Source: Paenibacillus harenae DSM 16969
GTDB lineage: Bacteria > Bacillota > Bacilli > Paenibacillales > Paenibacillaceae
DNA: 64,000 bases
Assembly (NCBI RefSeq): GCF_000422465.1
Contig: NZ_AULV01000020.1
Coordinates: 31,355 to 95,354 of the forward strand
Direction of reading: 5' to 3'
Part shown: piece by piece, positions 1-9,190 of the stretch
Layout of the letters: each line of letters begins with the position of its first letter
How positions within the stretch are numbered: the first letter of the stretch is position 1
Program-made: the position numbers and the translations under genes
Notes under the pieces: model-generated
Databases searched by the model: none
What the model saw: the letters and a program-made list of their open reading frames with translations, nothing else
Told to the model about the DNA's origin: nothing

Positions 1-34
1 GAATCAGGCTCTTTGGTTCGATTAAGCGCAGGTA

Positions 35-904
35 TTATTTCAAGAAGCCAAGCAGCATTTCGCGAATGACCTTCGCCGCCACGATTTGCGTCTGCTCGGT
101 AGGGTCGTATGCCGGAGCTACCTCAACGAGGTCGCAGCCGACAACGTTAACGCCGGAGCGAGCTATGGCATGAACCGCTTCGATGAGCTCCTTCGACGTA
201 ATGCCGCCCGCTTCGGCGGTACCTGTGCCGGGCGCTGCCGAAGGATCAAGCACGTCGATGTCGATCGTCAGGTAAACCGGGCGTCCCTCCAGCTCCGGGA
301 GCACCTTCTTCAATGGCTCAAGCACCTCGAACGGATGGAAATTAATGTTCTCGCGGGCGTATTGGAACTCCTCGCGGGAGCCGGAACGGATGCCGAACTG
401 GTAAATGTTCTTGCCGCCCATCAGGCCGGAAGCCTTGCGGATCGGCGTCGAGTGCGACAGCGGCTCGCCTTCATACTGCTCGCGCAGATCGGCGTGAGCG
501 TCGAAGTGAATGATCGCAAGATCGGGATATTTCTTGTATACCTCTTGGAAGACCGGCCAAGAAACAAGGTGCTCGCCGCCGAGTCCGACCGGCATCTTGC
601 CGTCGTTCAGAACACCGCGCACGAATTCGCCGATAATCTCCAGGCTGCGGGCTGCATTGCCGAAAGGCAGCAGCAGATCTCCGGCATCAAAATATTCGAT
701 GTCCTCGAGACTGCGGTCTAAGTAGGGGCTGTACTCCTCCAGCCCGATCGATACCTCGCGGATGCGGGGAGGACCGAAGCGCGAGCCCGGACGGAAGCTG
801 ACCGTGAAATCCATCGGCATGCCGTAGATGACCGCTTTGGACGCTTCATAGTTGTCGGAGCTCAGGATGAAGACGTTGCCGGAATATTTTTGATCCAATT
901 TCAT
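35..904 (-). CDS. speB: Agmatinase
   Basis: Ureohydrolase of 289 residues, the usual length for bacterial SpeB, which hydrolyses agmatine to putrescine and urea in the cytoplasm. The binuclear manganese motifs of the family are visible: GGEH, then DAHADLR, and DIDVLDPS near the C-terminus. It lies 37 bp downstream of spermidine synthase on the same strand, so both are probably transcribed from the speE promoter. The speE-speB pair is also adjacent in Bacillus subtilis. Putrescine made here is the acceptor for SpeE. Other ureohydrolases (arginase, guanidinobutyrase) share these motifs; the assignment to agmatine rests on the speE neighbour. Confidence 0.93.
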   Translation of the reverse strand: MKLDQKYSGNVFILSSDNYEASKAVIYGMPMDFTVSFRPGSRFGPPRIREVSIGLEEYSPYLDRSLEDIEYFDAGDLLLPFGNAARSLEIIGEFVRGVLNDGKMPVGLGGEHLVSWPVFQEVYKKYPDLAIIHFDAHADLREQYEGEPLSHSTPIRKASGLMGGKNIYQFGIRSGSREEFQYARENINFHPFEVLEPLKKVLPELEGRPVYLTIDIDVLDPSAAPGTGTAEAGGITSKELIEAVHAIARSGVNVVGCDLVEVAPAYDPTEQTQIVAAKVIREMLLGFLK

Positions 905-941
905 GAGGCTTGTCCTCTCTTTCCTATAACGTACCGCTCGC

Positions 942-1769
942 TTACTTTACGAGGTCTTCGACAAATTTAGGCAGCACGAATGCGGCTTTGTGAAGGCGCG
1001 GCGTGTAATATTTCGTATCGATTTCCGGAATGGCCGACTCATCGACGGCAAGCGGATCGTACTTCTTGCTGCCCATCGTGAAGGTCCACAGGCCGCTTGG
1101 GTACGTCGGAATATTCGCGCCGTATACGCGCACGATCGGGAATACTTCCTTTACGTCCTTGTTCACGCTCTGGATCAGCTCCGCTTTGAACCACGGGTTG
1201 TCCGTCTGCGCCACGAAGATGCCGTCTTCCTTCAAAGCTTCGTAGATGCCCTGGTAGAAGCCGCGCGTGAACAGGTTCGCCGCAGGGCCGACTGGCTCGG
1301 TGGAATCGACCATAATAACGTCGTACGTATTTTTATGATCATGGATATGCATGAAACCGTCGTTCACAAGCACTTCAACGCGAGGGTTGTCGAGCTCGCC
1401 CGCGATGGTAGGCAAATATTTTTTCGAATATTCAATAACCTTGCCGTCGATGTCAACAAGCACCGCTTTCTTCACCTTCGGGTGCTTCATCACTTCGCGA
1501 ATAACGCCGCCGTCGCCGCCGCCCACGACGAGCACATGCTCCGGATTCGGGTGAGTGAAGAGAACCGGATGCGCGACCATCTCATGGTAAACAAACTCGT
1601 CCTTCACCGTGGTCATAACCATGCCGTCCAGCACCAGCATAGTGCCGAATTCTTCCGTTTCGATCATATCCAGCTGTTGAAAGTCCGTTTGTTCATTTAC
1701 ATACGTTTTCGTAATCTTCGCCGTAATGCCGAAGCTATCGGTTTGTTTCTCCGTATACCATAATTCCAT
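942..1769 (-). CDS. speE: Spermidine synthase
   Basis: Polyamine aminopropyltransferase of 275 residues that transfers the aminopropyl group of decarboxylated S-adenosylmethionine to putrescine. The Rossmann-type glycine motif [12 protein letters not shown] and the catalytic-loop [10 protein letters not shown] are intact. The reading frame extends upstream to 1853, but the start is placed at the ATG ending at 1769. That ATG follows a purine-rich ribosome binding site and lies downstream of a clear promoter (1807-1834) that the longer version would overlap. It is the first gene of a two-gene operon with speB and is divergent from the class A PBP gene. Confidence 0.95.
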   Translation of the reverse strand: MELWYTEKQTDSFGITAKITKTYVNEQTDFQQLDMIETEEFGTMLVLDGMVMTTVKDEFVYHEMVAHPVLFTHPNPEHVLVVGGGDGGVIREVMKHPKVKKAVLVDIDGKVIEYSKKYLPTIAGELDNPRVEVLVNDGFMHIHDHKNTYDVIMVDSTEPVGPAANLFTRGFYQGIYEALKEDGIFVAQTDNPWFKAELIQSVNKDVKEVFPIVRVYGANIPTYPSGLWTFTMGSKKYDPLAVDESAIPEIDTKYYTPRLHKAAFVLPKFVEDLVK

Positions 1770-1806
1770 GTCGCTGATCCCTCTTTCCTTCAATGGTTCA
1801 ACCTGT

Positions 1807-1834
1807 ATTATAGTTATTTGCTTCAAAAAAGCAA
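1807..1834 (-). promoter_or_regulatory. Sigma-A promoter of speE-speB
   Basis: On the minus strand TTGCTT (1829-1834) is followed after 16 bp by a perfect TATAAT (1807-1812), about 37 bp upstream of the chosen speE start. It supports the shorter SpeE start codon. Confidence 0.7.
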
Positions 1835-1991
1835 CCTTTTCCAGCCTCCGCACAAAAAATTAATGTACCGCCGCCTCGCTCGTGAATAGCGCGAACCCCG
1901 TTTTTCCATACTAAGGAAAAGCGAAGGTTTGCGTATAAGTCGATCTTATAGCGAAATTTGTAAATTTTGTAACCCGAAGGGAGCCTGCTCC

Positions 1992-4094
1992 ATGAAAAAG
2001 CCTTCCAACCGGCAGGGGAAGACCCGCCGCCGACCCGCTTTTCCTAGTATATCCGAGAGGTTTCTTCCCCATGTTCTACATATAAAAAATGGGCTGAAAT
2101 GGTCTGCCGCCGTGTTCACGGTCTTCGTGCTTCTGTTCGCAGGCACCCTTATTTATTTGCGGACACAAACGCTTCCGGCCGCCTCCATCAGCCAGACTTC
2201 GCAAATGGTCGACCTGCACGGCAACGTCATCGATACGTTCCACGCCGGCGAGAATCGCCGTTCCGTGCCGCTCGCCGATATATCCCATTACGTCGTCGAT
2301 GCCACCTTGGCGATCGAAGACCGGCGCTTCTACGAGCATCGCGGCTTCGACATGAAGGGAATGGCGCGCGCCGTCATGGTGAACGTTCAGAGCATGTCCG
2401 CCCGTCAAGGCGCAAGCACGCTCACGCAGCAGCTGGCGAGAAATCTCTATTTGACGCATGAGCGGACATGGCAGCGCAAAATAAAGGAAGCGATGTATAC
2501 CGTACAGCTGGAGATGAACTACTCCAAGGACGAGATCCTGGGCATGTACTTGAACCAAATTTATTACGGACACGGCTCGTACGGCATAGAAGCGGCGGCC
2601 ATGATGTATTTCAACAAGCATGCCTCCGAGCTGTCGCTTGCGGAGAGCGCCATGCTGGCCGGCATTCCGAAGGGGCCGAAATACTATTCTCCTTATCTCA
2701 ACATGAAAGCCGCGAAGGATCGCCAGCTTACGATCCTGCAGGCCATGCTGGAAGGCGGCTCGATTACGGACGGGCAAAAAAGCGCCGCCTATGCGGAGGT
2801 GCTGAGCTTCCAGCCGCTCGGCTCTGGCCAGCAGGAAGGTTTTGCTCCGTACTTCCGCGACTATATCCGCTACATAGCGGTGGATAAGCTGGGTATTAAC
2901 GAACAGCTGCTTAACGAGGGCGGCATTACGATTTATACCACGCTTGATCCCGTCGCGCAGGCCGCTGCCGAGGAGGTCGTCGCCAAAGGAATTCCCGCAA
3001 GCTCGGAGCAGCAGGCCGCGCTTATCGCGATCGACCCCCGCACCGGCTATATAAAAGCGATGGTAGGCGGCCGCGACTATAAGAAGAACCAGTTTAACCG
3101 TGTTTTTGCCGACACGCGCCAGCCCGGCTCCTCGTTCAAGCCGTTCCTGTATTTGACCGCGCTGCGCAGCGGCTTCATGACGCCGGTGACACGCTTCAAG
3201 AGCGAGCCGACCGTCTTTACTTATGACGAAGGACGCAAAACCTACGAACCGCGGAATTACGGCGATAAATATTCGAACGACTATATCGACATGCGCAAGG
3301 CGCTCGCAAGCTCGGATAACATCTATGCGGTTAACACGATCATGACGGTTGGCGCAGATAAGGTCATCGAAACCGCGAGAAAGCTCGGAATCGACAGTCC
3401 GATGCAGCCCGTTCCTTCGCTTGCGCTCGGCACCTCCCCGGTCAGTCCGTTCGAAATGGCTTCCGCCTTCGCTACTTTCGCCAATGGCGGCACCCGGGTC
3501 GAACCGGTTGCCATTACGCGGATCGAGGACCGCAAGGGACAAGTCTTATATGAAGCGAAGCATCAAGCCGAGCAAGTCATCGCCCCCGCCGAGGCTTATG
3601 TTATGACCAGCTTAATGGAAAGCGTATTTGAAGAAGGCGGCACGGCCCATCGCGTTTCTTCCGCCATCAAGCGGCCAGTTGCCGGCAAGACCGGAACGAC
3701 GCCAACCGATGCGTGGCTGGTCGGTTATACGCCGGAGCTCACGACAGCCGTGTGGGTCGGATACGACAAGAACCGCAAGCTGACCGTTGCGGAGGCTTAC
3801 CGCGCAGCGCCGATCTTTGCCCAGTTTACGGAAAAAGCGCTCAGCACCGTTCCTCCGAAAATCTTCCCGATTCCGCAAGGGGTCGCTACGGTCTATATTG
3901 ATCCGACCAGCGGAAAGCTTGCGGCGGAGACCTGCCCGAACAAGCGGCTGGAGAGCTTCCTTAGCGGCACGGAGCCGACGGAGGTATGCGGCGAGCCGGC
4001 AGCCGAGTCCGGCACGGACGGGCAGAAGGACGGTTCGGCGGAGAAGGGACGCCATTCGTGGTGGACCGACTTCAAGCGTTGGTGGACCGATTAA
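1992..4094 (+). CDS. pbpG: Class A penicillin-binding protein (PbpG/PBP2d type)
   Basis: Bifunctional peptidoglycan synthase of 700 residues. A cytoplasmic basic N-terminus is followed by one membrane anchor (about residues 33-52), a GT51 glycosyltransferase domain (EDRRFYEHRGFD and GASTLTQQLARN motifs) and a transpeptidase domain with SSFK (nucleophile near Ser380), SSDN and KTGTT. The ATG at 1992 is chosen because AAGGGAG precedes it by about 9 bp; an in-frame upstream extension to 1929 lacks one. B. subtilis PbpG is of similar length and also sits next to speE, so the gene symbol rests on synteny plus length. PbpG is a sporulation-expressed PBP in Bacillus; whether that holds here is inference. 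Confidence 0.85.
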   Translation: MKKPSNRQGKTRRRPAFPSISERFLPHVLHIKNGLKWSAAVFTVFVLLFAGTLIYLRTQTLPAASISQTSQMVDLHGNVIDTFHAGENRRSVPLADISHYVVDATLAIEDRRFYEHRGFDMKGMARAVMVNVQSMSARQGASTLTQQLARNLYLTHERTWQRKIKEAMYTVQLEMNYSKDEILGMYLNQIYYGHGSYGIEAAAMMYFNKHASELSLAESAMLAGIPKGPKYYSPYLNMKAAKDRQLTILQAMLEGGSITDGQKSAAYAEVLSFQPLGSGQQEGFAPYFRDYIRYIAVDKLGINEQLLNEGGITIYTTLDPVAQAAAEEVVAKGIPASSEQQAALIAIDPRTGYIKAMVGGRDYKKNQFNRVFADTRQPGSSFKPFLYLTALRSGFMTPVTRFKSEPTVFTYDEGRKTYEPRNYGDKYSNDYIDMRKALASSDNIYAVNTIMTVGADKVIETARKLGIDSPMQPVPSLALGTSPVSPFEMASAFATFANGGTRVEPVAITRIEDRKGQVLYEAKHQAEQVIAPAEAYVMTSLMESVFEEGGTAHRVSSAIKRPVAGKTGTTPTDAWLVGYTPELTTAVWVGYDKNRKLTVAEAYRAAPIFAQFTEKALSTVPPKIFPIPQGVATVYIDPTSGKLAAETCPNKRLESFLSGTEPTEVCGEPAAESGTDGQKDGSAEKGRHSWWTDFKRWWTD

Positions 4095-4165
4095 AACGGC
4101 GGTATGTGCAGCATCAAGAGAACCTCTGGATTGTCCTCGGGCACCGGGTTTTCCTGTCTGCTCAT
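4091..4165 (-). CDS. Possible 24-residue peptide
   Basis: A short reading frame starting at an ATG (complement of 4163-4165) with AAAGGGG seven bases upstream. Its stop codon overlaps the stop of the convergent PBP gene. The product ends in a hydrophobic LLMLHIPPF stretch. No family is recognised. The good ribosome binding site is the only positive evidence, so this is a candidate only. Confidence 0.25.
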   Translation of the reverse strand: MSRQENPVPEDNPEVLLMLHIPPF

Positions 4166-4280
4166 CACGTTGCCCCTTTCCGGTTCTGCACGTATCTCTG
4201 GGTTAGTATGGCTATACACCTTTTTTCGGCTGGTCAACCGTGTATTTTTGTCCGAATTATGATCATAAAGTGAATTTTCT

Positions 4281-4310
4281 TTGAACAAATTCGCGTGATT
4301 ATGGTATAGT
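4281..4310 (+). promoter_or_regulatory. Sigma-A promoter with extended -10
   Basis: TTGAAC (4281-4286), 18-bp spacer, TATAGT (4305-4310) preceded by TGG, which gives an extended -10. It lies about 35 bp upstream of the start codon at 4352. Confidence 0.65.
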
Positions 4311-4351
4311 AATTCTAAGAAAACACTTACAATTAACCGGGAGTGTTCATA

Positions 4352-4633
4352 ATGACGACGAAAACAGCAACAATCAGCCAGGTTCAGCCGTCGAAATCGG
4401 ATGTCAAACGGCTTGTTAAAGCCATGACGGCAATCGCATGGGCCGTGCTCAGCATCGGCGTTCTGCTCTGCGCAGTTAATCTAAGCCACTTCAGCGATCA
4501 AAATGTCGGCCTAATGGTCGGTATCGGATTTCTAATCGGCAGCGTTCATATTTATGTCATCGGCACCGCGATCGGACTCGTTCACGCGCGGCTCCACCAG
4601 GAGACGCCGAAGATTGATCAGGGCGACGAATAA
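4352..4633 (+). CDS. Small two-helix membrane protein of unknown function
   Basis: A 93-residue protein with a short hydrophilic N-terminus and two predicted membrane helices (about residues 22-42 and 52-74), ending in a charged tail. A GTG start nine bases upstream is possible, but the ATG at 4352 sits 9 bp after CGGGAG and is preferred. It has its own promoter and a strong terminator 18 bp after the stop, so it is monocistronic. No family is recognised, and neither neighbour suggests a role. Confidence 0.7.
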   Translation: MTTKTATISQVQPSKSDVKRLVKAMTAIAWAVLSIGVLLCAVNLSHFSDQNVGLMVGIGFLIGSVHIYVIGTAIGLVHARLHQETPKIDQGDE

Positions 4634-4650
4634 TTTTCGAATGTAATGAA

Positions 4651-4693
4651 AGAAGACGTACTCACCGGCATCCGGTTTGTACGTCTTTTTTTT
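4651..4693 (+). terminator. Rho-independent terminator
   Basis: Stem AAGACGTAC/GTACGTCTT (4653-4661 with 4679-4687) followed by a run of T. Confidence 0.85.
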
Positions 4694-4734
4694 ACAGTTA
4701 AATTTGAATCCGTTCCGGAAAGTCCTCGTCCGGA

Positions 4735-5008
4735 TTACCCATCGTTATCGTTCGAATCCGCTGCGCCCGCAAGCTCCGCTCTCATCCGGACCTTAACGGA
4801 GGTGCCGATGCCAAGGTGGGAAGAGATACTTCATCCGTTACCTTCTCCGGCATACAGCTAGATGCGCTCATTGACGTTAAACAAACCGTATGAGCTTCCG
4901 TTGCCGTTATGGTCTCCCTTATCGTTCCTCTCCTCGGTCAACAGACGCCGGGACAGCTCCTCGTCCATGCCGATGATGCAAAAAGTAACAGTTGTCGAAG
5001 CGGTGAAC
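4735..5008 (-). pseudogene. Remnant of a YesM-type sensor histidine kinase (C-terminal ATPase domain)
   Basis: No intact gene is present here. Reading the minus strand gives a recognisable end of a HATPase_c domain: GMDEELSRRLL, then YGLFNVNERI, LYAGEGNG and LGIGTSVKVRMRAEL, interrupted by an in-frame TAG and TGA. The arrangement NVNERI-LY-GE-G-GTSVKV is typical of YesM/LytS-family kinases that work with AraC-type response regulators in Paenibacillus sugar regulation. The N-terminal sensor, HAMP and His box are absent and no response regulator is next to it. It fills most of the gap upstream of qoxA. Confidence 0.7.
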
Positions 5009-5122
5009 TTTCTTTTACAGAAAAAAGACGAATTATTGACGTAATTGTTAACCCCGCAGTTATTGCGCGCAGGATCTGCTATTGTAGTCGTAAGCAGTCA
5101 TTTTGAGGAGTTGAAACGAGGT

Positions 5123-6100
5123 ATGAAACCGAATATTCGTATGCTGACACCTGTGTTGTTTTTGCTGATGGCGATGACGCTTTCCGGCTGCGGCGAGCAA
5201 TTTATCGTGCTTGACCCGAAAGGGCCGATCGGTGAATCACAGAAGGATTTAATCTATATTACAACGCTGTTATGCGCCGTGGTTATCGTGCCGGTTCTCA
5301 TTCTATCGGCGATCATCATCTGGCGTTACCGCGATAGGCCCGGCAGAAAAGCCGCTTATACGCCGGAGTGGGAGCATAGTACGAAGCTGGAGATTGTGTG
5401 GTGGGGCATTCCGATCATTATCATCCTCATCCTGGGGGTCGTTACGGTCAAATACACCTACGAGCTCGAGCCTTCCAAACCTATCGTCTCCGAGAAGGAG
5501 CCCGTTACGATTCAAGTTACGTCGCTCGATTGGAAGTGGCTGTTCAAATATCCGGAGGAAGGCATCGCAACCGTCAACTATCTTAAAATTCCGGAGGACG
5601 TGCCGGTGAAGTTCCAGCTCACGTCCGATAAGGCGATGAATTCCTTCTGGATTCCGCAGCTTGGCGGCCAAATCTACACGATGTCCGGCATGGCGATGAC
5701 GCTGTTCCTGCAGGCGGATGAACCGGGCAGCTACTATGGCTCCGGCGCCAATTTCAACGGAAAAGATTTCGCCAAGATGACCTTCAAAGTCGATGCGACA
5801 TCGGAAGAGGGATACCAGGCGTGGATCAATGAGGTGAAGGGCACTTCTCCTGCGCTTACCATGGACGGCTATGAGAAGCTGACCGAGCCCGGCTCGTCCG
5901 AGACGCTTCTGTTCTCAAGCTTCCCTGAAGGCCTGTTCGAAAAAGTCGTCACGCAATATGTGAACGGGGACGGCGGCGCACACCAGCATCACGGCGGCGA
6001 TACGGCCGAGCAAGAGGATGAGGCTGCCGAGGCAGATGATTCCGCTTCACCGGATAGTACCGGAACCGAGTCCAACGCACACCATCATGCGGGTCATTAG
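5123..6100 (+). CDS. qoxA: Cytochrome aa3 menaquinol oxidase subunit II
   Basis: A 325-residue subunit with a lipoprotein signal (lipobox LSGC about 20 residues in), two membrane helices and a periplasm-facing cupredoxin domain. The CuA-binding cysteines and histidines of cytochrome c oxidase subunit II are absent, and the family stretch NSFWIPQLGGQIYTMSGM matches quinol oxidase QoxA/CyoA. The C-terminus is rich in His, Glu and Asp. The start is the ATG at 5123 with GAGGAG 12 bp upstream and AACGAGGT adjacent; the frame is open further upstream, into the decayed kinase region. First gene of qoxABCD, which couples menaquinol oxidation to oxygen reduction and proton pumping. Confidence 0.93.
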   Translation: MKPNIRMLTPVLFLLMAMTLSGCGEQFIVLDPKGPIGESQKDLIYITTLLCAVVIVPVLILSAIIIWRYRDRPGRKAAYTPEWEHSTKLEIVWWGIPIIIILILGVVTVKYTYELEPSKPIVSEKEPVTIQVTSLDWKWLFKYPEEGIATVNYLKIPEDVPVKFQLTSDKAMNSFWIPQLGGQIYTMSGMAMTLFLQADEPGSYYGSGANFNGKDFAKMTFKVDATSEEGYQAWINEVKGTSPALTMDGYEKLTEPGSSETLLFSSFPEGLFEKVVTQYVNGDGGAHQHHGGDTAEQEDEAAEADDSASPDSTGTESNAHHHAGH

Positions 6101-6123
6101 CCCATAACGAAAGGAGACCCCTC

Positions 6124-8094
6124 ATGTTAGATAAACTGAAAGAATTCGCATCCGAGTTTTTCGTTACCGGCGATCCGCTTATTTTAGGGGCTCAAGTATC
6201 GATCGGATTATCGCTTGTCGCGATTATATTTGCGCTTACCTTCTTCAAAAAATGGAAATGGCTGTGGACCGAATGGCTCACCAGCGTCGATCATAAGAAG
6301 ATCGGCATCATGTATATTATCGCCTCCCTCCTGATGTTATTCCGGGGCGGCGTCGACGCTCTGCTTATGCGGATGCAGCTTGCGGCCCCGCAGCTTGAAT
6401 TTTTGAACGCCGAGCACTATAACGCGATCTTTACGACTCACGGCGTCATCATGATTTTGTTCATGGCGATGCCGCTCATGTTCGGCTTGTTCAACATTGT
6501 CGTTCCGCTGCAAATCGGCGCGCGCGACGTTGCTTTCCCGTTCCTGAACTCGCTCAGTTTCTGGATGTTCTTCTTCGGCGCGATGCTGTTCAACGTATCG
6601 TTCATCATCGGCGGCTCGCCGGATGCCGGCTGGCTGGCTTATCCGCCGCTCTCCGAGCTGTCGGGCAGTCCCGGACTCGGCCAGGACTTCTATATTTGGG
6701 GGATACAGATATCCGGTATCGGCTCCCTGGCGACAGGGATCAACTTTATCGTGACGATCCTGAAGATGCGCGCCCCTGGCATGAAGCTTATGCAAATGCC
6801 GATGTTCATTTGGTCGGTGCTGTCGTCTTGTATTACGATTATTTTCGCATTCCCGATCTTGACCGTTACACTGTTCCTGCTGTTCCTCGACCGTTACTTG
6901 GGCGCTCATTTCTTTACGCTTGACGGCGGGGGCAATCCGATGATGTATATCAATCTCATCTGGATGTGGGGACACCCTGAGGTCTATATTGTTATCTTGC
7001 CGGCATTCGGCATATTCTCCGAGGTGGTATCGACCTTCTCGAAGAAGAAGCTGTTCGGTTACAAATCCATGGTATTTGCACTGATGTCGATCAGCTTCTT
7101 CTCCTTCTTCACCTGGGCGCATCACTTCTTCACGATGGGCTCCGGCGCAGACGTGAACGCGTTCTTCGCCATCACCACGATGCTGATTGCGATACCGACC
7201 GGGGTCAAGGTGTTCAACTGGCTGTTCACGATGTATCGCGGACGCATTACGTTCTCGACGCCGATGATGTGGGCGGTGGCCTTCATTCCGTGCTTTGTCG
7301 TCGGGGGCATGACCGGCGTTATGCTGTCGGTCGCGCCGGCAGACTTTCAGTTCCATAACAGCTACTTCCTGATCGCTCACTTCCACCAAGTGCTGATCGG
7401 CGGCGTCGTATTCGGCTATTTCGCCGGTCTCTATTACTGGTGGCCAAAAATGTTCGGCTTCCGCCTGCATGAGGGCCTCGGCAAGTGGGCATTCTGGTTC
7501 TGGAACATCGGCTTCTATGTTTGCTTTATGCCGCAATATGCGCTTGGCCTAGACGGCATGACGCGCCGTGTCAATACCTACGACTTCGATATGGGCTGGC
7601 AGCCGCTTAACGTCATTTCGACGGTCGGCGCTTTCCTGATGGGTCTCGCGTTTATTTTCCAAGTCTGGCAAATCGCTCACAGCATTAAGTTCTACAAGAA
7701 AGAGAAGGATGGCGACGCTTGGGACGGCCGCACGCTGGAATGGTCGATTCCATCGCCTGCGCCGCTGTATAACTTCGCCCGCCTGCCGCAGGTTAGGAGT
7801 CAGGATGACTGGTGGGAAGAGAAGCAGCGCAAAGCCAAGGGCGAGCCTGCGAAGCCGCTGGCGCCACTCGAACCGATTCATATGCCGAAAAATTCAGGCA
7901 TTCCGTTCATTATGTCCGCGTGCTGGTTTACGGCCGGCTTCGGCTTCGTATGGGATTGGAAATGGATGATCGTGCTTGGACTTGGCGGCGTAGTCGTATG
8001 CATGCTGGCCCGCTCGTTCTCTTACGATACGGATTATTACATTCCTGTCGACGAAATTGAACGGACGGAAGCGGCATTAAGGGGGACAAAATAA
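6124..8094 (+). CDS. qoxB: Cytochrome aa3 menaquinol oxidase subunit I
   Basis: Catalytic heme-copper oxidase subunit, 656 residues, with about 14-15 membrane helices. The low-spin heme histidine is in TTHGVIM near residue 110. The His-Tyr pair is in WGHPEVYIVILPAFG near residue 285. Two CuB histidines occur in AHHFFTMG near residue 331, and HFHQVLIGG near residue 418 holds the remaining heme ligands. AAAGGAG precedes the ATG at 6124. The stop overlaps the qoxC start by one base (TAATG), which suggests translational coupling. Confidence 0.96.
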   Translation: MLDKLKEFASEFFVTGDPLILGAQVSIGLSLVAIIFALTFFKKWKWLWTEWLTSVDHKKIGIMYIIASLLMLFRGGVDALLMRMQLAAPQLEFLNAEHYNAIFTTHGVIMILFMAMPLMFGLFNIVVPLQIGARDVAFPFLNSLSFWMFFFGAMLFNVSFIIGGSPDAGWLAYPPLSELSGSPGLGQDFYIWGIQISGIGSLATGINFIVTILKMRAPGMKLMQMPMFIWSVLSSCITIIFAFPILTVTLFLLFLDRYLGAHFFTLDGGGNPMMYINLIWMWGHPEVYIVILPAFGIFSEVVSTFSKKKLFGYKSMVFALMSISFFSFFTWAHHFFTMGSGADVNAFFAITTMLIAIPTGVKVFNWLFTMYRGRITFSTPMMWAVAFIPCFVVGGMTGVMLSVAPADFQFHNSYFLIAHFHQVLIGGVVFGYFAGLYYWWPKMFGFRLHEGLGKWAFWFWNIGFYVCFMPQYALGLDGMTRRVNTYDFDMGWQPLNVISTVGAFLMGLAFIFQVWQIAHSIKFYKKEKDGDAWDGRTLEWSIPSPAPLYNFARLPQVRSQDDWWEEKQRKAKGEPAKPLAPLEPIHMPKNSGIPFIMSACWFTAGFGFVWDWKWMIVLGLGGVVVCMLARSFSYDTDYYIPVDEIERTEAALRGTK

Positions 8095-8735
8095 TGGCAC
8101 AAGCAATCAACAAGCCTGCGGCCGGATCGCATGGCGGTCACGGTGCCGGCCATGGCGGCCGCCATGAGGAGCATCACGATCAGGAAGCGATGAAAACGTT
8201 CGGCTTCTGGTTGTTTCTTATAACCGACGTCATTCTGTTCGGCACGCTGTTCGCAACCTTTGTCGTCCTCCGTCTGAATACGGACGGGGGCCCGACCGGC
8301 GCGGAGCTGATCGAGCTGAACGGCATTATTATCTCGACGTTCATCCTGCTAACGAGCAGCTTTACGAGCGGCGTCTCCGTTCTGGAGATGAACAAGGGCA
8401 GCAAGCGCGGCCTCATTCTATGGCTCGCGATTACCGCTTTGCTAGGCGCAGCGTTTATTTATTTGGAGGTTGCCGAGTTCATGCATCTGGTGCATGAAGG
8501 CGCCACAATCGGAACGAGCGCTTATTGGTCGGCGTTCTTCACCTTGGTCGGCACGCATGGGCTGCATGTCACGGTCGGTCTCGTCTGGATGGTTGCGCTT
8601 ATGCTGCAGCTTAGCCGCCGGGGCATTACGCCGGTCACGAAGCGCAAGGTCGGCATTATCAGCTTGTACTGGCATTTCCTTGACGTAGTATGGATTTTCG
8701 TCTTCACGATCGTTTATCTGATGGGGGTGATGTAG
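8094..8735 (+). CDS. qoxC: Cytochrome aa3 menaquinol oxidase subunit III
   Basis: A 213-residue subunit III with five predicted membrane helices, preceded by an unusually histidine- and glycine-rich cytoplasmic N-terminus (about residues 11-27). The family signature THGLHVTVGLVWM is present. The start overlaps the qoxB stop, and qoxD starts one base after its stop. Subunit III stabilises subunit I and is not catalytic. The His-rich leader could bind metal, which is speculation. Confidence 0.94.
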   Translation: MAQAINKPAAGSHGGHGAGHGGRHEEHHDQEAMKTFGFWLFLITDVILFGTLFATFVVLRLNTDGGPTGAELIELNGIIISTFILLTSSFTSGVSVLEMNKGSKRGLILWLAITALLGAAFIYLEVAEFMHLVHEGATIGTSAYWSAFFTLVGTHGLHVTVGLVWMVALMLQLSRRGITPVTKRKVGIISLYWHFLDVVWIFVFTIVYLMGVM

Positions 8736-8736
8736 G

Positions 8737-9069
8737 ATGGATAAGCATAATATACATGCGCCCGAATCGCACGGTTCCCATGGCGGGTCGATGAAGTCTT
8801 ACGTCATCGGTTTTCTGTTCTCGATTATTCTGACCATCATTCCGCTCGTCGTCGTCATGAACGATATGCTGAACAAAACGGCCACAACCGTGCTCATCCT
8901 GTTAATGGCCGTGCTTCAGTTCCTTGTGCAGCTGATCTTCTTCATGCACATTCGCGATGAAGAGAAACCGCGCTTCAACCTGATGGCGCTTATCTTCGGC
9001 CTCGTCATTCTGCTGACGATCGTCGCCGGCTCCATCTGGATTATGACTTACAATACAGTTGCGTCATAA
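8737..9069 (+). CDS. qoxD: Cytochrome aa3 menaquinol oxidase subunit IV
   Basis: A 110-residue subunit with a short His-rich N-terminus and three membrane helices; FFMHIRDEEKPRFN is typical of QoxD/CyoD. Last gene of the operon, tightly packed behind qoxC and followed by a strong terminator. It assists assembly of the oxidase. Confidence 0.92.
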   Translation: MDKHNIHAPESHGSHGGSMKSYVIGFLFSIILTIIPLVVVMNDMLNKTATTVLILLMAVLQFLVQLIFFMHIRDEEKPRFNLMALIFGLVILLTIVAGSIWIMTYNTVAS

Positions 9070-9082
9070 GGCAACGCATGAT

Positions 9083-9140
9083 AAAAGTCTGCGCTTGGTC
9101 ATTGGGTCAGTCCCCTTGTGACTTGGCGCAGACTTTTTTT
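9083..9140 (+). terminator. Terminator of qoxABCD
   Basis: Twelve-base stem AAAAGTCTGCGC (9083-9094) pairs with GCGCAGACTTTT (9126-9137) and is followed by T residues. A long 31-base loop separates the arms. Confidence 0.8.
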
Positions 9141-9190
9141 GTTCATTGTAAAGGAGTAACTCGGATCCCTGCTCACGGTCCGCCAATACG

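Noticed and set aside
2076..3542. A 488-codon open frame antisense to the class A PBP gene
   Set aside because: It is a shadow in GC-rich coding sequence: no ribosome binding site, Arg/His-rich composition and no recognisable domain, while the sense frame has all PBP motifs.
6337..7536. A 399-codon frame antisense to qoxB
   Set aside because: Composition (runs of Arg, His, Gln and Glu) is typical of the reverse of a hydrophobic protein. The sense frame is an intact oxidase subunit.
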